DNA of 64,000 bases from Flavobacteriales bacterium UBA2104 (GTDB taxonomy: Bacteria; Bacteroidota; Bacteroidia; Flavobacteriales_D; Crocinitomicaceae), in the NCBI GenBank assembly GCA_002331485.1, contig DCYS01000027.1, positions 67,021-131,020 of the forward strand, read 5' to 3'. Position numbers and translations under genes: made by a program. The notes under the pieces were generated by a model that saw only the letters and a program-made list of their open reading frames with translations, was not told where the DNA came from and searched no databases. Below are positions 42,466 through 51,645 of this stretch, one piece after another. Position 1 is the stretch's first letter. Each line of letters begins with the position of its first letter.

Positions 42466-42557
42466 AGTGTTGGTTTCAAAAATGTTTCTCAATTTAGCTA
42501 AATTTTACGGAAACAAAAACTAATATCTAAGGTTTAGGCGTTGAGCAACAGAAAATT

Positions 42558-43049
42558 ATGACTGAAAAAGGAGTTTTGATCAGACCGATCAAGAAAGAGG
42601 ATAATGTTGAATTAGCAAAAGTAATGCGCACTTCACTGGAGGAGTTTGGTGAGGCAAAACCAGGTACAGTCTATACAGATCCAACAACTGATCGGTTATA
42701 TGAATTATTTCGTGAGCAAGGAAGCTACTATTTTGTGGCGGAAGACAAAGGTCAAGTAATTGGTGGTTGTGGCATTTATCCCACTAAAGGGCTACCTGTA
42801 AAATATGCAGAATTAGTCAAATTATATCTTCGGTCGAGTTATAGAGGAAAAGGACTTGGGAAAGAGTTGATGTTAAAATGTTTTGAAAAAGCCCGTGAAT
42901 TAGGATATAGTCATTTGTATCTTGAATCTATTCCTGCATTGAATAAAGCAGTCCATTTATATGAAAAAGTTGGGTTTGAAAAGCTAGGTCATCGATTGGG
43001 AGACTCTGGCCACTTTTCTTGTGATCTGTGGATGATAAAAGAGCTTTAA
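42558..43049 (+). CDS. GNAT-family N-acetyltransferase
   Basis: The 163-residue protein has the GNAT fold with the acetyl-CoA loop in LRSSYRGKGLGKELML (about 94-109, R-x-x-G-x-G type), preceded by the strand YAELVKLYL and followed by LYLESIPALNKAVHLYEKVGFEKLG. The substrate is not apparent; the family member could act on amino acids, antibiotics or protein N-termini. It has a solitary position, convergent with the AddB-like gene, whose stop codon overlaps by 4 bases. Confidence 0.9.
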   Translation: MTEKGVLIRPIKKEDNVELAKVMRTSLEEFGEAKPGTVYTDPTTDRLYELFREQGSYYFVAEDKGQVIGGCGIYPTKGLPVKYAELVKLYLRSSYRGKGLGKELMLKCFEKARELGYSHLYLESIPALNKAVHLYEKVGFEKLGHRLGDSGHFSCDLWMIKEL

Positions 43050-45901
43050 ATACAATAGTCGCAGAATTTAGCTTCGATATTATGCTGAATAGGTTCAGCA
43101 TCATCGAATAGATCTCCAATTATTTCTGTTAGGGCCTCTTTAAATAAACGCATAAGTGAATCCAGGTCTTCGGTAAGCTCATTTTTCAGATAAAACGGAC
43201 CATCCTGAATATTAACCATCGAAATTATTCCTGCTTTTTCAGGATATCGTTGAAATTCTTCATGGTACATCCAGTTGTAAATCAACAACTGTAAAACGTA
43301 TTTCTGTTCTTTTATGTTTTTGATCAAACGCTCAACGTTGGATAGAGACTTGTTTCGGCTATAATTACTGATAGTCACATCTTTTTGCTCACATGTCCCT
43401 GATTTATAATCAATAATTCGCGACCTCCCCTTATAATCGTCAATTCGATCAATAATTCCGACAAATCGAATTGTTTGATCTCTATCATGGACCTGGACAT
43501 TCATCGTTGCATTTAGAGTGATTTCCAGACCTTCAATGTAGAGATGTGCTTCGCTATTTTTGAGCAGGTTCCTCTCGTGAGTTAAGAATCGTTTTACAAG
43601 ATGATCTGCTACCTCAAGACTAAGAAAGTTCTTTCCTTCGAGTGCTGCTGATTTGTTTAGTGAGAAGTGTGCCTCAAACTTTTCTTTTAAGATGGAAGAA
43701 TAAGTTTTCAGCATATTGCTAACATCATGGTGACTGAGGCTTTTAGGTTTTTGCTCATTTCTGATCTTACCCTTTTCATCTTTTTTGAATCGGGCGAAAG
43801 GTGTGTAAAGTTCTTCAAGGGTATCATGTATGAAGTTACCAAATGAACTTGCTTCAATATCTTCTTCAACTTGACCCTCCTCACCAAAACCAAGCAGGTA
43901 TTTATAATAAAAGTCAAGAGGACAGCTTAGAGCGGTTTTAATTGCTGAGGTTGATGTTTTAGTTTCAAAATAATCTGACAGACGTTCTAATAAGTCCTTC
44001 GTTTTTGCAACAGAAAGCGGTTCACTTTTTTCTTCTTCATTTGTCAAAGTATAGTCCTCTTTGTGGAACGCAATTTTTTTATTTTTTCTAGCCAGCTCTA
44101 ATTCCAATTGCTGTATATAGCGTGAAGGCTCATCCATCCCCATACTAGATTCAGCGGAAGAATAGGTGATCCAGACCTTCTTCGCATGATGGAGAAGTCG
44201 GTAAAAGTGGTGTGCGAACAAACCTTGTTTTTCCCTTGGAGTAGGCAAATTATGATGCCTCCGGAGATCCATTGGTATGAACGTTTGAATTGGATTGGTT
44301 GGAGGCATGCTGCCATCATTTAAACCTATAACGATAATATTTTCAAAGTCTAGAAGTCGTGTTTCTAAGAGCCCCATTACCTGTAAACCATCAAGAGGAT
44401 TTCCATAATATGCAATGTTCTTGTCAGACCAATGTTGATTGAAAATAGACTTAAAAGTTCCCAGGCTTATATCAGGCTTAAATTCATTTAATATGTTTTC
44501 AAGTCTCTTTAACGCATCATCAAAATGATAAACTATTGCTTTTTCAATGGTATATTTTTCTATATCTAATCCGTTAAAAATGATTTCGTTTAGCTTTCTA
44601 ATTTCTTGAGTAACCTCTTCTTTGGATTTTCCCGACCATTCTTGAAAAAACAACTTGATCACAGTTGATAGCCGTTCACTAAAGGATAAATGTTTAGTAC
44701 TTATGAAGAGCCAGTTTTTATCCAGAATCATTTGTTCTAATCGTTTGATCTCTTTTTCATCTGACTCCGTGGAAAGGGCGTGAATAAAAGGATGCTTAAT
44801 GAAACGAATGAAATCTTTATGGTATATCGCTTTAGTTTTGAACTTTTGGAAATGCTCTTGAACTGTAAAGATCAACTCAACCCAAGATCGTATAGCCGTA
44901 TTTTTTAACGGCATTCCCAGGGTGATATTTGTTTCCTTCACCGATTTCGGTATGTTTTTTATAACTGGAACAACCATTTTTTCATCAGCAAGCAGTAAAA
45001 GGGTATCAGATAAGGCTTTTACGTCTATAGAGTTGTTGAGTATTGTAGCGCTTACTTTTGCCTGGCCAGTTGGTTGAGCACAGTTGATCAAATTGATTTC
45101 TTTACTTTCAGTACTCAACATATCTCCGACGAAGGGCAGACTTGATGTGTTCAGACTGTTCTGTAAGTCTCTGAGAAAATGACCGGCTTCATGTTGTTCA
45201 TCATTCAAGTAATAATTGTCGGCATCAATAAAGACATTTGCTCGGCCCATTCTCTCCAATTGCTTCATGATCGATTTTTCAGCTGGCGAAAGCGCATTGA
45301 ATCCTGCGAAAATGAACTTACGATCTTTATCTTCTTGAAACACGAGATCTATGTGCTGACTAACAAATTTATAAGCACTTCCCATGTAACATTCACTGTC
45401 ACCATTAAGCTTTTCATTGAATGTTGAATAATAATCCTTTAGCAGATCCCAAAACCGCATGAATCGTTTTTGACCTTCTGTAAGTTCTTCGTCGGTATTA
45501 AAACTCCAGTTCTCAAGCTCTTTAATATCTGCCAGGTTCTTGAAAAGGTCCTTACTATCAATAAGGTATCGATCCATTTCGTCAAAATCTGAAAGTAATG
45601 TTTTACCCCAGTTCAAGAACTCATCAAGTGTTTGTTGCTCAGTTTTATCAACCTCCTTATGAACTTCGTAAAGTTTAAATAAGGCGCGGGTTGGGTCAAT
45701 TATCGGAAGTGGGCTCAAATCCTGTATCCAGCGATTCATAGTAATGATCTCGGGAGAGAATATGGGTTTTTCATAGACCTTAAAAAGTGCGCGCTGTAAG
45801 TATTTTTTCGCTCGCTGAGAAGGAAGTACAATTGTAAGGTTTGATAAAGGCAGGTCTTCATCATAAATGTATTGTGCAATACGGTCTATGAAATAGTTCA
45901 T
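43046..45901 (-). CDS. AddB-like PD-(D/E)XK nuclease/inactive helicase
   Basis: The 951-residue protein begins FIDRIAQYIYDED and TIVLPSQRAKKYLQRAL, as in AddB-type proteins with a degenerate helicase domain, has ENIIVIGLNDGSMPP (about 515-530), and ends in a RecB-type nuclease (about 655-945): SCPLDFYYKYLLGFGE, SSFGNFIHDTLEELY, RFVGIIDRIDDYKGRSRIIDYKSG and QLLIYNW. It would process double-strand ends with a RecB/AddA-like helicase partner, not in this window. The C-terminus stops right after FCDYCI; AddB relatives usually go on to a fourth Cys of an Fe-S cluster, so the tail may be shortened. Confidence 0.88.
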   Translation of the reverse strand: MNYFIDRIAQYIYDEDLPLSNLTIVLPSQRAKKYLQRALFKVYEKPIFSPEIITMNRWIQDLSPLPIIDPTRALFKLYEVHKEVDKTEQQTLDEFLNWGKTLLSDFDEMDRYLIDSKDLFKNLADIKELENWSFNTDEELTEGQKRFMRFWDLLKDYYSTFNEKLNGDSECYMGSAYKFVSQHIDLVFQEDKDRKFIFAGFNALSPAEKSIMKQLERMGRANVFIDADNYYLNDEQHEAGHFLRDLQNSLNTSSLPFVGDMLSTESKEINLINCAQPTGQAKVSATILNNSIDVKALSDTLLLLADEKMVVPVIKNIPKSVKETNITLGMPLKNTAIRSWVELIFTVQEHFQKFKTKAIYHKDFIRFIKHPFIHALSTESDEKEIKRLEQMILDKNWLFISTKHLSFSERLSTVIKLFFQEWSGKSKEEVTQEIRKLNEIIFNGLDIEKYTIEKAIVYHFDDALKRLENILNEFKPDISLGTFKSIFNQHWSDKNIAYYGNPLDGLQVMGLLETRLLDFENIIVIGLNDGSMPPTNPIQTFIPMDLRRHHNLPTPREKQGLFAHHFYRLLHHAKKVWITYSSAESSMGMDEPSRYIQQLELELARKNKKIAFHKEDYTLTNEEEKSEPLSVAKTKDLLERLSDYFETKTSTSAIKTALSCPLDFYYKYLLGFGEEGQVEEDIEASSFGNFIHDTLEELYTPFARFKKDEKGKIRNEQKPKSLSHHDVSNMLKTYSSILKEKFEAHFSLNKSAALEGKNFLSLEVADHLVKRFLTHERNLLKNSEAHLYIEGLEITLNATMNVQVHDRDQTIRFVGIIDRIDDYKGRSRIIDYKSGTCEQKDVTISNYSRNKSLSNVERLIKNIKEQKYVLQLLIYNWMYHEEFQRYPEKAGIISMVNIQDGPFYLKNELTEDLDSLMRLFKEALTEIIGDLFDDAEPIQHNIEAKFCDYCI

Positions 45902-45943
45902 TCGGATTTTAGAATTTCAGGGTAAAATAATAAAATTTTCTCC

Positions 45944-45951
45944 TACATTTG
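45944..45951 (+). promoter_or_regulatory. -7 element before the SAM riboswitch
   Basis: TACATTTG fits TAnnTTTG and ends 26 bases before the aptamer starts, so the transcript would begin just upstream of the riboswitch. Confidence 0.5.
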
Positions 45952-45976
45952 TATCGCGTTCTTACAGGATTGAAAT

Positions 45977-46085
45977 ACTTATAAAGAAAGGTGGAGGGAC
46001 AGGCCCTGAGAAACCTTGGCAACCTTTCAGCTCTAGTCTGATTTCGGTGCCAAATCCTTTCTGCATTTTTGTGGAAAAGATAAGT
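45977..46085 (+). promoter_or_regulatory. SAM-I (S-box) riboswitch
   Basis: P1 is closed by ACTTAT (45977-45982) and ATAAGT (46080-46085). Between them are the conserved core GAGGGACAGGCCCTGAGAAA and TTGGCAACC, the pseudoknot-forming loop, and the P3/P4 region GGTGCCAAATCC and AAAAGATAAG typical of the S-box family. It senses S-adenosylmethionine and sits in the leader of the split methionine synthase genes, as expected for feedback control of methionine synthesis. Confidence 0.93.
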
Positions 46086-46164
46086 AGCAAGGAGAACCGT
46101 TAGCTTCTCAAATTTGTTTCTACATTTTTCTTTAAGTTGTAATCGCCAAGGCGTAGTTAAATAT

Positions 46165-46187
46165 ATGCGACCGTATTCGCATTTTTA
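46165..46187 (+). terminator. Terminator-like hairpin, likely riboswitch expression platform
   Basis: ATGCGA (46165-46170) pairs with TCGCAT (46177-46182) over a 6-base loop, followed by a short T run. It ends 16 bases before the metH start codon and 80 bases after the aptamer. It would stop transcription, or bury the translation start region, when SAM is bound. Confidence 0.55.
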
Positions 46188-46202
46188 AAGTAAAGTAGAA
46201 TT

Positions 46203-47207
46203 ATGAGCAAACCTGATATAAGAGAGTTGGTAAATCAAAGAATCCTTGTGCTGGACGGAGCAATGGGAACAATGATCCAACGCCATAAACTTGAAGAGGA
46301 AGATTTTAGAAAAGGCTGGTTTGAAGAACACGATCAACCTTTAAAGGGAAACAATGACCTTCTTTCTTTGACGCGTCCAGAAATCATCAAAGAGATTCAT
46401 GCTGAATACTTTAAGGCAGGTGCGGATATTGCAGAAACAAATACGTTTTCCGGGACGACCATTGCCCAGGCAGATTATGGACTGGAAGATGCGGTTTATG
46501 ATATCAATTATCAGTCAGCCAAAATAGCCAAAGAGGTAGCAGATGAGTTTACGGAGAAAGAACCAAATAAACCCCGATACGTCGCCGGATCCATTGGACC
46601 AACCAACAGGACGGCATCAATTTCGCCAGATGTAAATGATCCTGGATATAGAGCAATTACTTTTGATCAGCTGGTGGAAGCATATTCTCTTCAAGTAAAA
46701 GCACTAATTGAAGGAGGTGTTGACCTTCTTCTTGTAGAAACAGTGTTTGATACGCTGAATGCGAAAGCCGCACTCTACGCAATTGATTTAGTTCAAGAGG
46801 AGCTGAAAACAGATCTTCCGATTATGGTTTCGGGAACAATAACAGATGCTTCTGGTCGGACATTGACCGGGCAAACGACAGAGTCTTTTTTGATTTCCAT
46901 ATCACATATGCCTTTATTTAGTGTTGGGTTAAATTGTGCACTTGGAGCAAAAGAGCTCAGACCTTACCTCAAGATAATGGATGATAAGGCACCATTTTTT
47001 GTTTCAGCTCATCCAAATGCCGGTTTACCGAATGAGTTTGGAGAATATGATGAAACCCCAGAACAAATGGGGGAGCAGATTGAATCATTTTTGGACGAAG
47101 GGCTTGTAAACATCGTAGGAGGATGCTGCGGGACAACTCCGGATCATATAAAGGTGATCGCCGAAATGGCAGCTGAACACGAAGCTAGAAAGATCAAACA
47201 ACTTTAG
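46203..47207 (+). CDS. metH: Methionine synthase, homocysteine-binding module (split MetH part 1)
   Basis: The 334-residue protein is the first domain of cobalamin-dependent methionine synthase alone: LVLDGAMGTMIQRHKLEEEDFR (about 15-36), ETNTFSGTTIAQADYG, and the zinc-binding cysteines in GLNCALGAKE (about 245) and GGCCGTTPDHI (about 307-308). It activates homocysteine for methylation. In most bacteria this is fused to the next three domains; here the reading frame stops and a second gene follows 14 bases later. The genes are controlled by the SAM riboswitch upstream. Confidence 0.96.
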   Translation: MSKPDIRELVNQRILVLDGAMGTMIQRHKLEEEDFRKGWFEEHDQPLKGNNDLLSLTRPEIIKEIHAEYFKAGADIAETNTFSGTTIAQADYGLEDAVYDINYQSAKIAKEVADEFTEKEPNKPRYVAGSIGPTNRTASISPDVNDPGYRAITFDQLVEAYSLQVKALIEGGVDLLLVETVFDTLNAKAALYAIDLVQEELKTDLPIMVSGTITDASGRTLTGQTTESFLISISHMPLFSVGLNCALGAKELRPYLKIMDDKAPFFVSAHPNAGLPNEFGEYDETPEQMGEQIESFLDEGLVNIVGGCCGTTPDHIKVIAEMAAEHEARKIKQL

Positions 47208-47221
47208 AAAAAGGAAAACAA

Positions 47222-49906
47222 ATGACCGAAACGAATACATACCCTCCATTAAAACTTTCCGGATTAGAGCCGCTGATCGTAACACCCGAATCAAACTTTA
47301 TAAACGTTGGAGAACGAACCAATGTTACAGGGTCGAGAAAATTCCTTCGCTTAATAAAAGAAGATAATTATGAGGAAGCGCTCGAAGTTGCCTTAGATCA
47401 GGTTCAAGGAGGCGCTCAAATCATTGATGTCAACATGGACGAGGGCATGATCGACGGGAAAGAAGCGATGGTCAAGTTTCTTAATTTGATTGCTTCAGAG
47501 CCAGATATAGCTCGTGTTCCAGTAATGATAGATTCATCCAAATGGGAGATCATTGAGGCGGGATTAAAATGTATTCAAGGGAAAGGCGTGGTCAACTCGA
47601 TCTCATTAAAGGAAGGAGAGGAAACGTTTATACAACAGGCAAAAACGATCAAACGATTTGGCGCAGCAGTAATTGTGATGGCCTTTGACGAAGATGGTCA
47701 AGCTGACAACTATGAAAGAAGAATAGAGATCTGTAAAAGGTCGTATGATATACTCGTTGATCAAGTTGGTTTTCCTGCTCAAGACATAATTTTTGATCCT
47801 AACATTTTCCCTGTCGGAACAGGAATGGAGGAACACCGCAACAATGCAGTAGATTTCTTTAGAGCTACAAAGTGGATACGTGAGAACTTACCTGGTGCGC
47901 ATGTTTCAGGAGGTGTGTCTAACGTATCTTTTTCGTTTCGAGGAAATAATGCGGTAAGAGAAGCAATGCACTCGGCGTTCCTTTATCACGCTATTCAGCA
48001 AGGAATGGATATGGGAATTGTAAACCCAACAATGCTCGAGGTTTATGATGATATTGATAAAGAACTGCTAACATATGTTGAAGATGTTTTATTGAATAGA
48101 AGAGACGACGCGACCGAAAGACTACTTGAGTTTGCTGAATCTTTCAAAGGTGAAGGAAAGAAAAAAGAGGTTGATCTATCTTGGAGAGAAGGGAATGTAA
48201 ATGAACGATTATCCCATGCTTTGGTAAAAGGTATTGTTGAATACATTGAAGAGGATACAGAAGAAGCAAGACAACAACATGAAAGACCCATTCAAGTGAT
48301 CGAAGGTCCATTAATGGATGGAATGAATGTCGTAGGTGATCTTTTCGGTAGTGGAAAAATGTTCCTCCCTCAAGTGGTTAAATCTGCACGTGTGATGAAG
48401 AAAGCAGTAGCGTACTTGCTACCGTATATTGAAGCTGACAAGCGTGAAGGAGATAAGCCGAATGGAAAGATTTTAATGGCTACGGTTAAAGGGGACGTTC
48501 ACGATATAGGTAAAAATATAGTTGGAGTTGTATTGGGATGCAACAATTATGAGGTCATTGACCTTGGGGTTATGGTGCCACCTGAAAAGATCATTAAAAC
48601 AGCTATTGAGGAAGGAGTTGATGCTATTGGACTCAGTGGTTTGATCACCCCTTCTCTTGATGAAATGGTCACTGTTGCGAAAGAAATGCAGAGAGCAGAC
48701 TTGAAGATTCCATTATTGATCGGTGGAGCAACAACATCAAGAGTACATACCGCCGTCAAGATCGAACAGCATTATAAAAATGATCAAACAGTTCACGTTT
48801 TGGACGCATCTCGATCAGTAACTGTAGTTGAAAAGCTACTTGGAAATCACAAGAATGAATTTGTCGATGACATTAAACAAGATTATGAGAAGCTTAGGGA
48901 TCATCATGAAAAAAACAGGGGAAGAAAAACGCTGTTGTCATTGAAAGAAGCTCAAGCCAACGCTTTTCCAATTACCTGGAATAAAGATGATGTATATCAA
49001 CCCAAACAACCTGGAATAACAACATTCGAAAGTTATGAGCTTAAGGATTTAGTTGATTATATTGATTGGACACCATTTTTTCAAACCTGGGAATTAGCAG
49101 GCCGCTTTCCGAATATTTTAAAAGATGAGGTTGTTGGTGAGTCTGCGACCAAACTTTACGAAGATGCCAAGCAAATGCTTCAAAAGTTAATTGAAGAAAA
49201 ATGGCTGGAGGCGAAGGCTGTTGTTGGTTTATTCCCTGCTAATAGTGATGGTGACGATATTGAAATTTATTCAGATGACTCGAGATCTGAGGTCCTTTCT
49301 GTTCAACACACGATGCGGCAACAATTAAAAAAGTCTAAAAAAGCTTTCAATATAGCCCTGTCTGATTTCGTAGCCCCAAAGGCCTCTGGAATAAAAGACT
49401 ACATAGGTGGGTTTGTAGTTACAACGGGAATTGGAATTGAAAAACACATTGAACGATTTGAAAAGGATCATGATGACTATAACTCAATTATGCTTAAGGC
49501 GCTTGCAGATCGTTTGGCAGAGGCTTTTGCTGAAAAAATGCACGAACATGTTCGCAAGGAGCTATGGGGTTATGCCAAAGAGGAGCAGTTTGATAACGAT
49601 GCATTGATCAAAGAAAAATATCAAGGGATTCGTCCTGCACCTGGCTACCCAGCCTGTCCGGATCATACTGAGAAGCCAGACCTATTTAAGATATTGAACG
49701 CTCAGGAAAACACAGGTGTCGACCTTACGGAAAGTATGGCCATGACTCCTGCGGCGAGTGTTAGCGGTTGGTATTTTGCACACCCAGAAAGCAAATATTT
49801 TGGAGTTGGAAAGATCGGTAAAGACCAGGTAGAGGACCTTGCAAAAAGAAAGGGAATGCCCTTCGAAGAAATGGAGAAATGGCTTGGACCGAATTTGGGA
49901 TATTAA
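47222..49906 (+). CDS. metH: Methionine synthase, folate-, cobalamin- and activation modules (split MetH part 2)
   Basis: The 894-residue protein has the pterin-binding domain (about 10-290; VGERTNVTGSRKF, GAQIIDVNMDEGMIDG), the cobalamin cap and B12-binding domain (about 325-560; the lower-ligand His in KGDVHDIGKNIVG near 427, SGLITPS, GGATTS), and the activation domain that binds SAM (about 575-890; DWTPFFQTWEL, RPAPGYPACPDH near 805, YFGVGKIGKDQ). It carries the methyl group from methyltetrahydrofolate through cobalamin to homocysteine held by the part 1 protein. The last 4 bases overlap the next, convergent gene. Confidence 0.96.
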   Translation: MTETNTYPPLKLSGLEPLIVTPESNFINVGERTNVTGSRKFLRLIKEDNYEEALEVALDQVQGGAQIIDVNMDEGMIDGKEAMVKFLNLIASEPDIARVPVMIDSSKWEIIEAGLKCIQGKGVVNSISLKEGEETFIQQAKTIKRFGAAVIVMAFDEDGQADNYERRIEICKRSYDILVDQVGFPAQDIIFDPNIFPVGTGMEEHRNNAVDFFRATKWIRENLPGAHVSGGVSNVSFSFRGNNAVREAMHSAFLYHAIQQGMDMGIVNPTMLEVYDDIDKELLTYVEDVLLNRRDDATERLLEFAESFKGEGKKKEVDLSWREGNVNERLSHALVKGIVEYIEEDTEEARQQHERPIQVIEGPLMDGMNVVGDLFGSGKMFLPQVVKSARVMKKAVAYLLPYIEADKREGDKPNGKILMATVKGDVHDIGKNIVGVVLGCNNYEVIDLGVMVPPEKIIKTAIEEGVDAIGLSGLITPSLDEMVTVAKEMQRADLKIPLLIGGATTSRVHTAVKIEQHYKNDQTVHVLDASRSVTVVEKLLGNHKNEFVDDIKQDYEKLRDHHEKNRGRKTLLSLKEAQANAFPITWNKDDVYQPKQPGITTFESYELKDLVDYIDWTPFFQTWELAGRFPNILKDEVVGESATKLYEDAKQMLQKLIEEKWLEAKAVVGLFPANSDGDDIEIYSDDSRSEVLSVQHTMRQQLKKSKKAFNIALSDFVAPKASGIKDYIGGFVVTTGIGIEKHIERFEKDHDDYNSIMLKALADRLAEAFAEKMHEHVRKELWGYAKEEQFDNDALIKEKYQGIRPAPGYPACPDHTEKPDLFKILNAQENTGVDLTESMAMTPAASVSGWYFAHPESKYFGVGKIGKDQVEDLAKRKGMPFEEMEKWLGPNLGY

Positions 49907-50787
49907 TGACTAAGCCAAAAACTATGCTCAGCATTGATGATGAGTGATTTCACTCGAGTTGATAAGTCTTCGTATTTGCTGGGATTATCCAGGTCTGGAG
50001 ATATCATCGAACCATCTAGTTTATTTTCATCGTAGATTATATCTGAATATTGTCTGAAGAAAACGAAGTCATCCAGGTGTTTTATTTCGCTGTTATAATT
50101 TATGGTCAACGAGGACAATAGTTTCCTACCATCAGTAGGGTAGTAAATCGAAAAACTATTCAGTTTATTGTCGTCACCTTTTAGATGGAAGTTTAGTGCC
50201 ACAATTCTTTCGATCATCATTTGCAACGACTTATCATAATAATAGTCTTTTTTAAGCGTGATTCTATCTAATTCACAATTAGTAACATCAAAACTCTCTT
50301 TGTTTATCACTATACTGAACTCATCGTCATCGTATGCTTTAATCTCGTTCTTTTTCACCAGTTTGTTAATGGCTGAAAGCAAGTTCGCAGAATAGATTTC
50401 TTCATTGTTTTTTCGGGTTAGAATGCTTACTACCCTCTTAGACCAAACAATATTTGAATCCAGGGCTTTTGGATAATTGTATAAACCACTGCTATCACGA
50501 ATTAGATCAAACTTTACGATCGTAGGGTTTTCATTTTCTGAGTCTGTTGCCTTGAAGCCGTATTTAGATGAGTAATCTCGAGTATATATAACATCAGTTG
50601 AATCGTAAGTGATAGTCCATTTACCCGTTCGAAAATTATCCGTAAAATCACCTTTTACAACCGTTTCATTATTTGGGTTGATTTGTTCAAAGTGACCGTT
50701 AAGCCTTCCGTTCTTCATCGGCAATTGAGAATACGCAGAACAGGTGATGATTAGCGAAAAGATAAGTGCGGTTTTTAAGCAGTACAT
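49903..50787 (-). CDS. Exported protein with MORN-like start, unknown
   Basis: The 294-residue protein has a signal peptide (about 1-20, TCSAYSQ). Residues about 25-60 (MKNGRLNGHFEQINPNNETVVKGDFTDNFRTGKWTITYDS) read as one or two MORN-like beta hairpins, as found in many exported Bacteroidota proteins. The rest has mixed strands and helices with no recognised domain. Probably periplasmic. It is convergent with, and overlaps by 4 bases, metH part 2. Confidence 0.75.
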   Translation of the reverse strand: MYCLKTALIFSLIITCSAYSQLPMKNGRLNGHFEQINPNNETVVKGDFTDNFRTGKWTITYDSTDVIYTRDYSSKYGFKATDSENENPTIVKFDLIRDSSGLYNYPKALDSNIVWSKRVVSILTRKNNEEIYSANLLSAINKLVKKNEIKAYDDDEFSIVINKESFDVTNCELDRITLKKDYYYDKSLQMMIERIVALNFHLKGDDNKLNSFSIYYPTDGRKLLSSLTINYNSEIKHLDDFVFFRQYSDIIYDENKLDGSMISPDLDNPSKYEDLSTRVKSLIINAEHSFWLSH

Positions 50788-50847
50788 ATTGTTAGTTTTT
50801 AGCCATAACGAATATCAAATAATTTGGTTACAGCCCGTTTTATTTCC

Positions 50848-50855
50848 TACTTTTA
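50848..50855 (+). promoter_or_regulatory. -7-like element before the Rieske gene
   Basis: TACTTTTA differs from TAnnTTTG at the last base. TTG at 50824-50826 is a fitting -33 element (21-base spacer). It lies 4 bases before the GTG start, so the transcript would be nearly leaderless. Confidence 0.35.
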
Positions 50856-50859
50856 AAGA

Positions 50860-51207
50860 GTGTTTTCAGACAAGACAAGAAAATATTTAGTGGCGGAATC
50901 CAGAGAAGAGTTTTTAAAGAAGTTTGGTGAACGTAATTTTCACGTTGAAAAATTTATGTTTGGAGAGGTGATTTTCGTTCGTGATGAAAATGATGTGTAT
51001 GCTTTCGAGAATAAATGCCCACATCAGGGAGCAAAACTTGACGGATGTTGGATAGAGAAAAACAAGGTTGTATGCCCACTACATCAATATGGTTTTAACG
51101 TCGAAAACGGAAGAGGTAACGGTATGCACTTAGAAACTTATCCGATTATAGAAAACAAAGAAGGTATATATTTAGAGCGAACTTATTTTAGTTGGTTTGG
51201 TGAGTAA
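50860..51207 (+). CDS. Rieske-type [2Fe-2S] ferredoxin
   Basis: The 115-residue protein has the Rieske cluster motifs C-x-H in NKCPHQGAKLDGCW (about 54-56) and C-x-x-H in VVCPLHQYGF (about 72-75). No membrane anchor or signal peptide is seen, so it is a soluble cytoplasmic electron carrier, like ferredoxin components of dioxygenases or NirD-like proteins. The start is a GTG; the nearest in-frame ATG would cut into the fold. It heads a run with the OsmC gene 11 bases later. Confidence 0.87.
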   Translation: MFSDKTRKYLVAESREEFLKKFGERNFHVEKFMFGEVIFVRDENDVYAFENKCPHQGAKLDGCWIEKNKVVCPLHQYGFNVENGRGNGMHLETYPIIENKEGIYLERTYFSWFGE

Positions 51208-51218
51208 AATAATAGAAC

Positions 51219-51632
51219 ATGGAAATTAATATTGAGAGAGCAAACGATGCTGTTTTATTTAAAGTTATAAATGCCAGTGATGCAAATGCATATGTTGATG
51301 GTTCTCCTGATATTGGGGGTGTAAATGGTGGATTGCGACCAATGGAAATGATTCTTGCCGCAGTTGCCACTTGTAGTGCTTTTGAAATAGTAAACATTCT
51401 AAAAAAACAAAGACAGCCTCTGGAAGATCTTAACATAAAAGTTGTTGGTCTAAGAGAAAAAAAGGGTACAGCGACACCTTTTTCAAGTATAAATGTTGAT
51501 TTCGTTGTGAAAGGAGATGTTGATTACAAAAAAGCAGAACGTGCTGCTGATCTTGCGATTAATAAATATTGCTCAGCAAAAGCTTCATTAGATCCTAGTA
51601 TAGAGGTCAATTACAAGGTCAAATTTGAATAA
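51219..51632 (+). CDS. OsmC/Ohr-family protein
   Basis: The 137-residue protein matches the YhfA-like branch of OsmC proteins: GVNGGLRPMEMILAAVATCSAFEIVNILKKQRQPLEDLNI (active-site Cys about 51) and a second Cys in INKYCSAKASL (about 119). Members reduce organic peroxides or bind lipoyl groups; the exact role of this branch is not established. It follows the Rieske gene by 11 bases and precedes the SDR gene by 13, probably one operon. Confidence 0.9.
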   Translation: MEINIERANDAVLFKVINASDANAYVDGSPDIGGVNGGLRPMEMILAAVATCSAFEIVNILKKQRQPLEDLNIKVVGLREKKGTATPFSSINVDFVVKGDVDYKKAERAADLAINKYCSAKASLDPSIEVNYKVKFE

Positions 51633-51645
51633 TTAAAACAGCATT

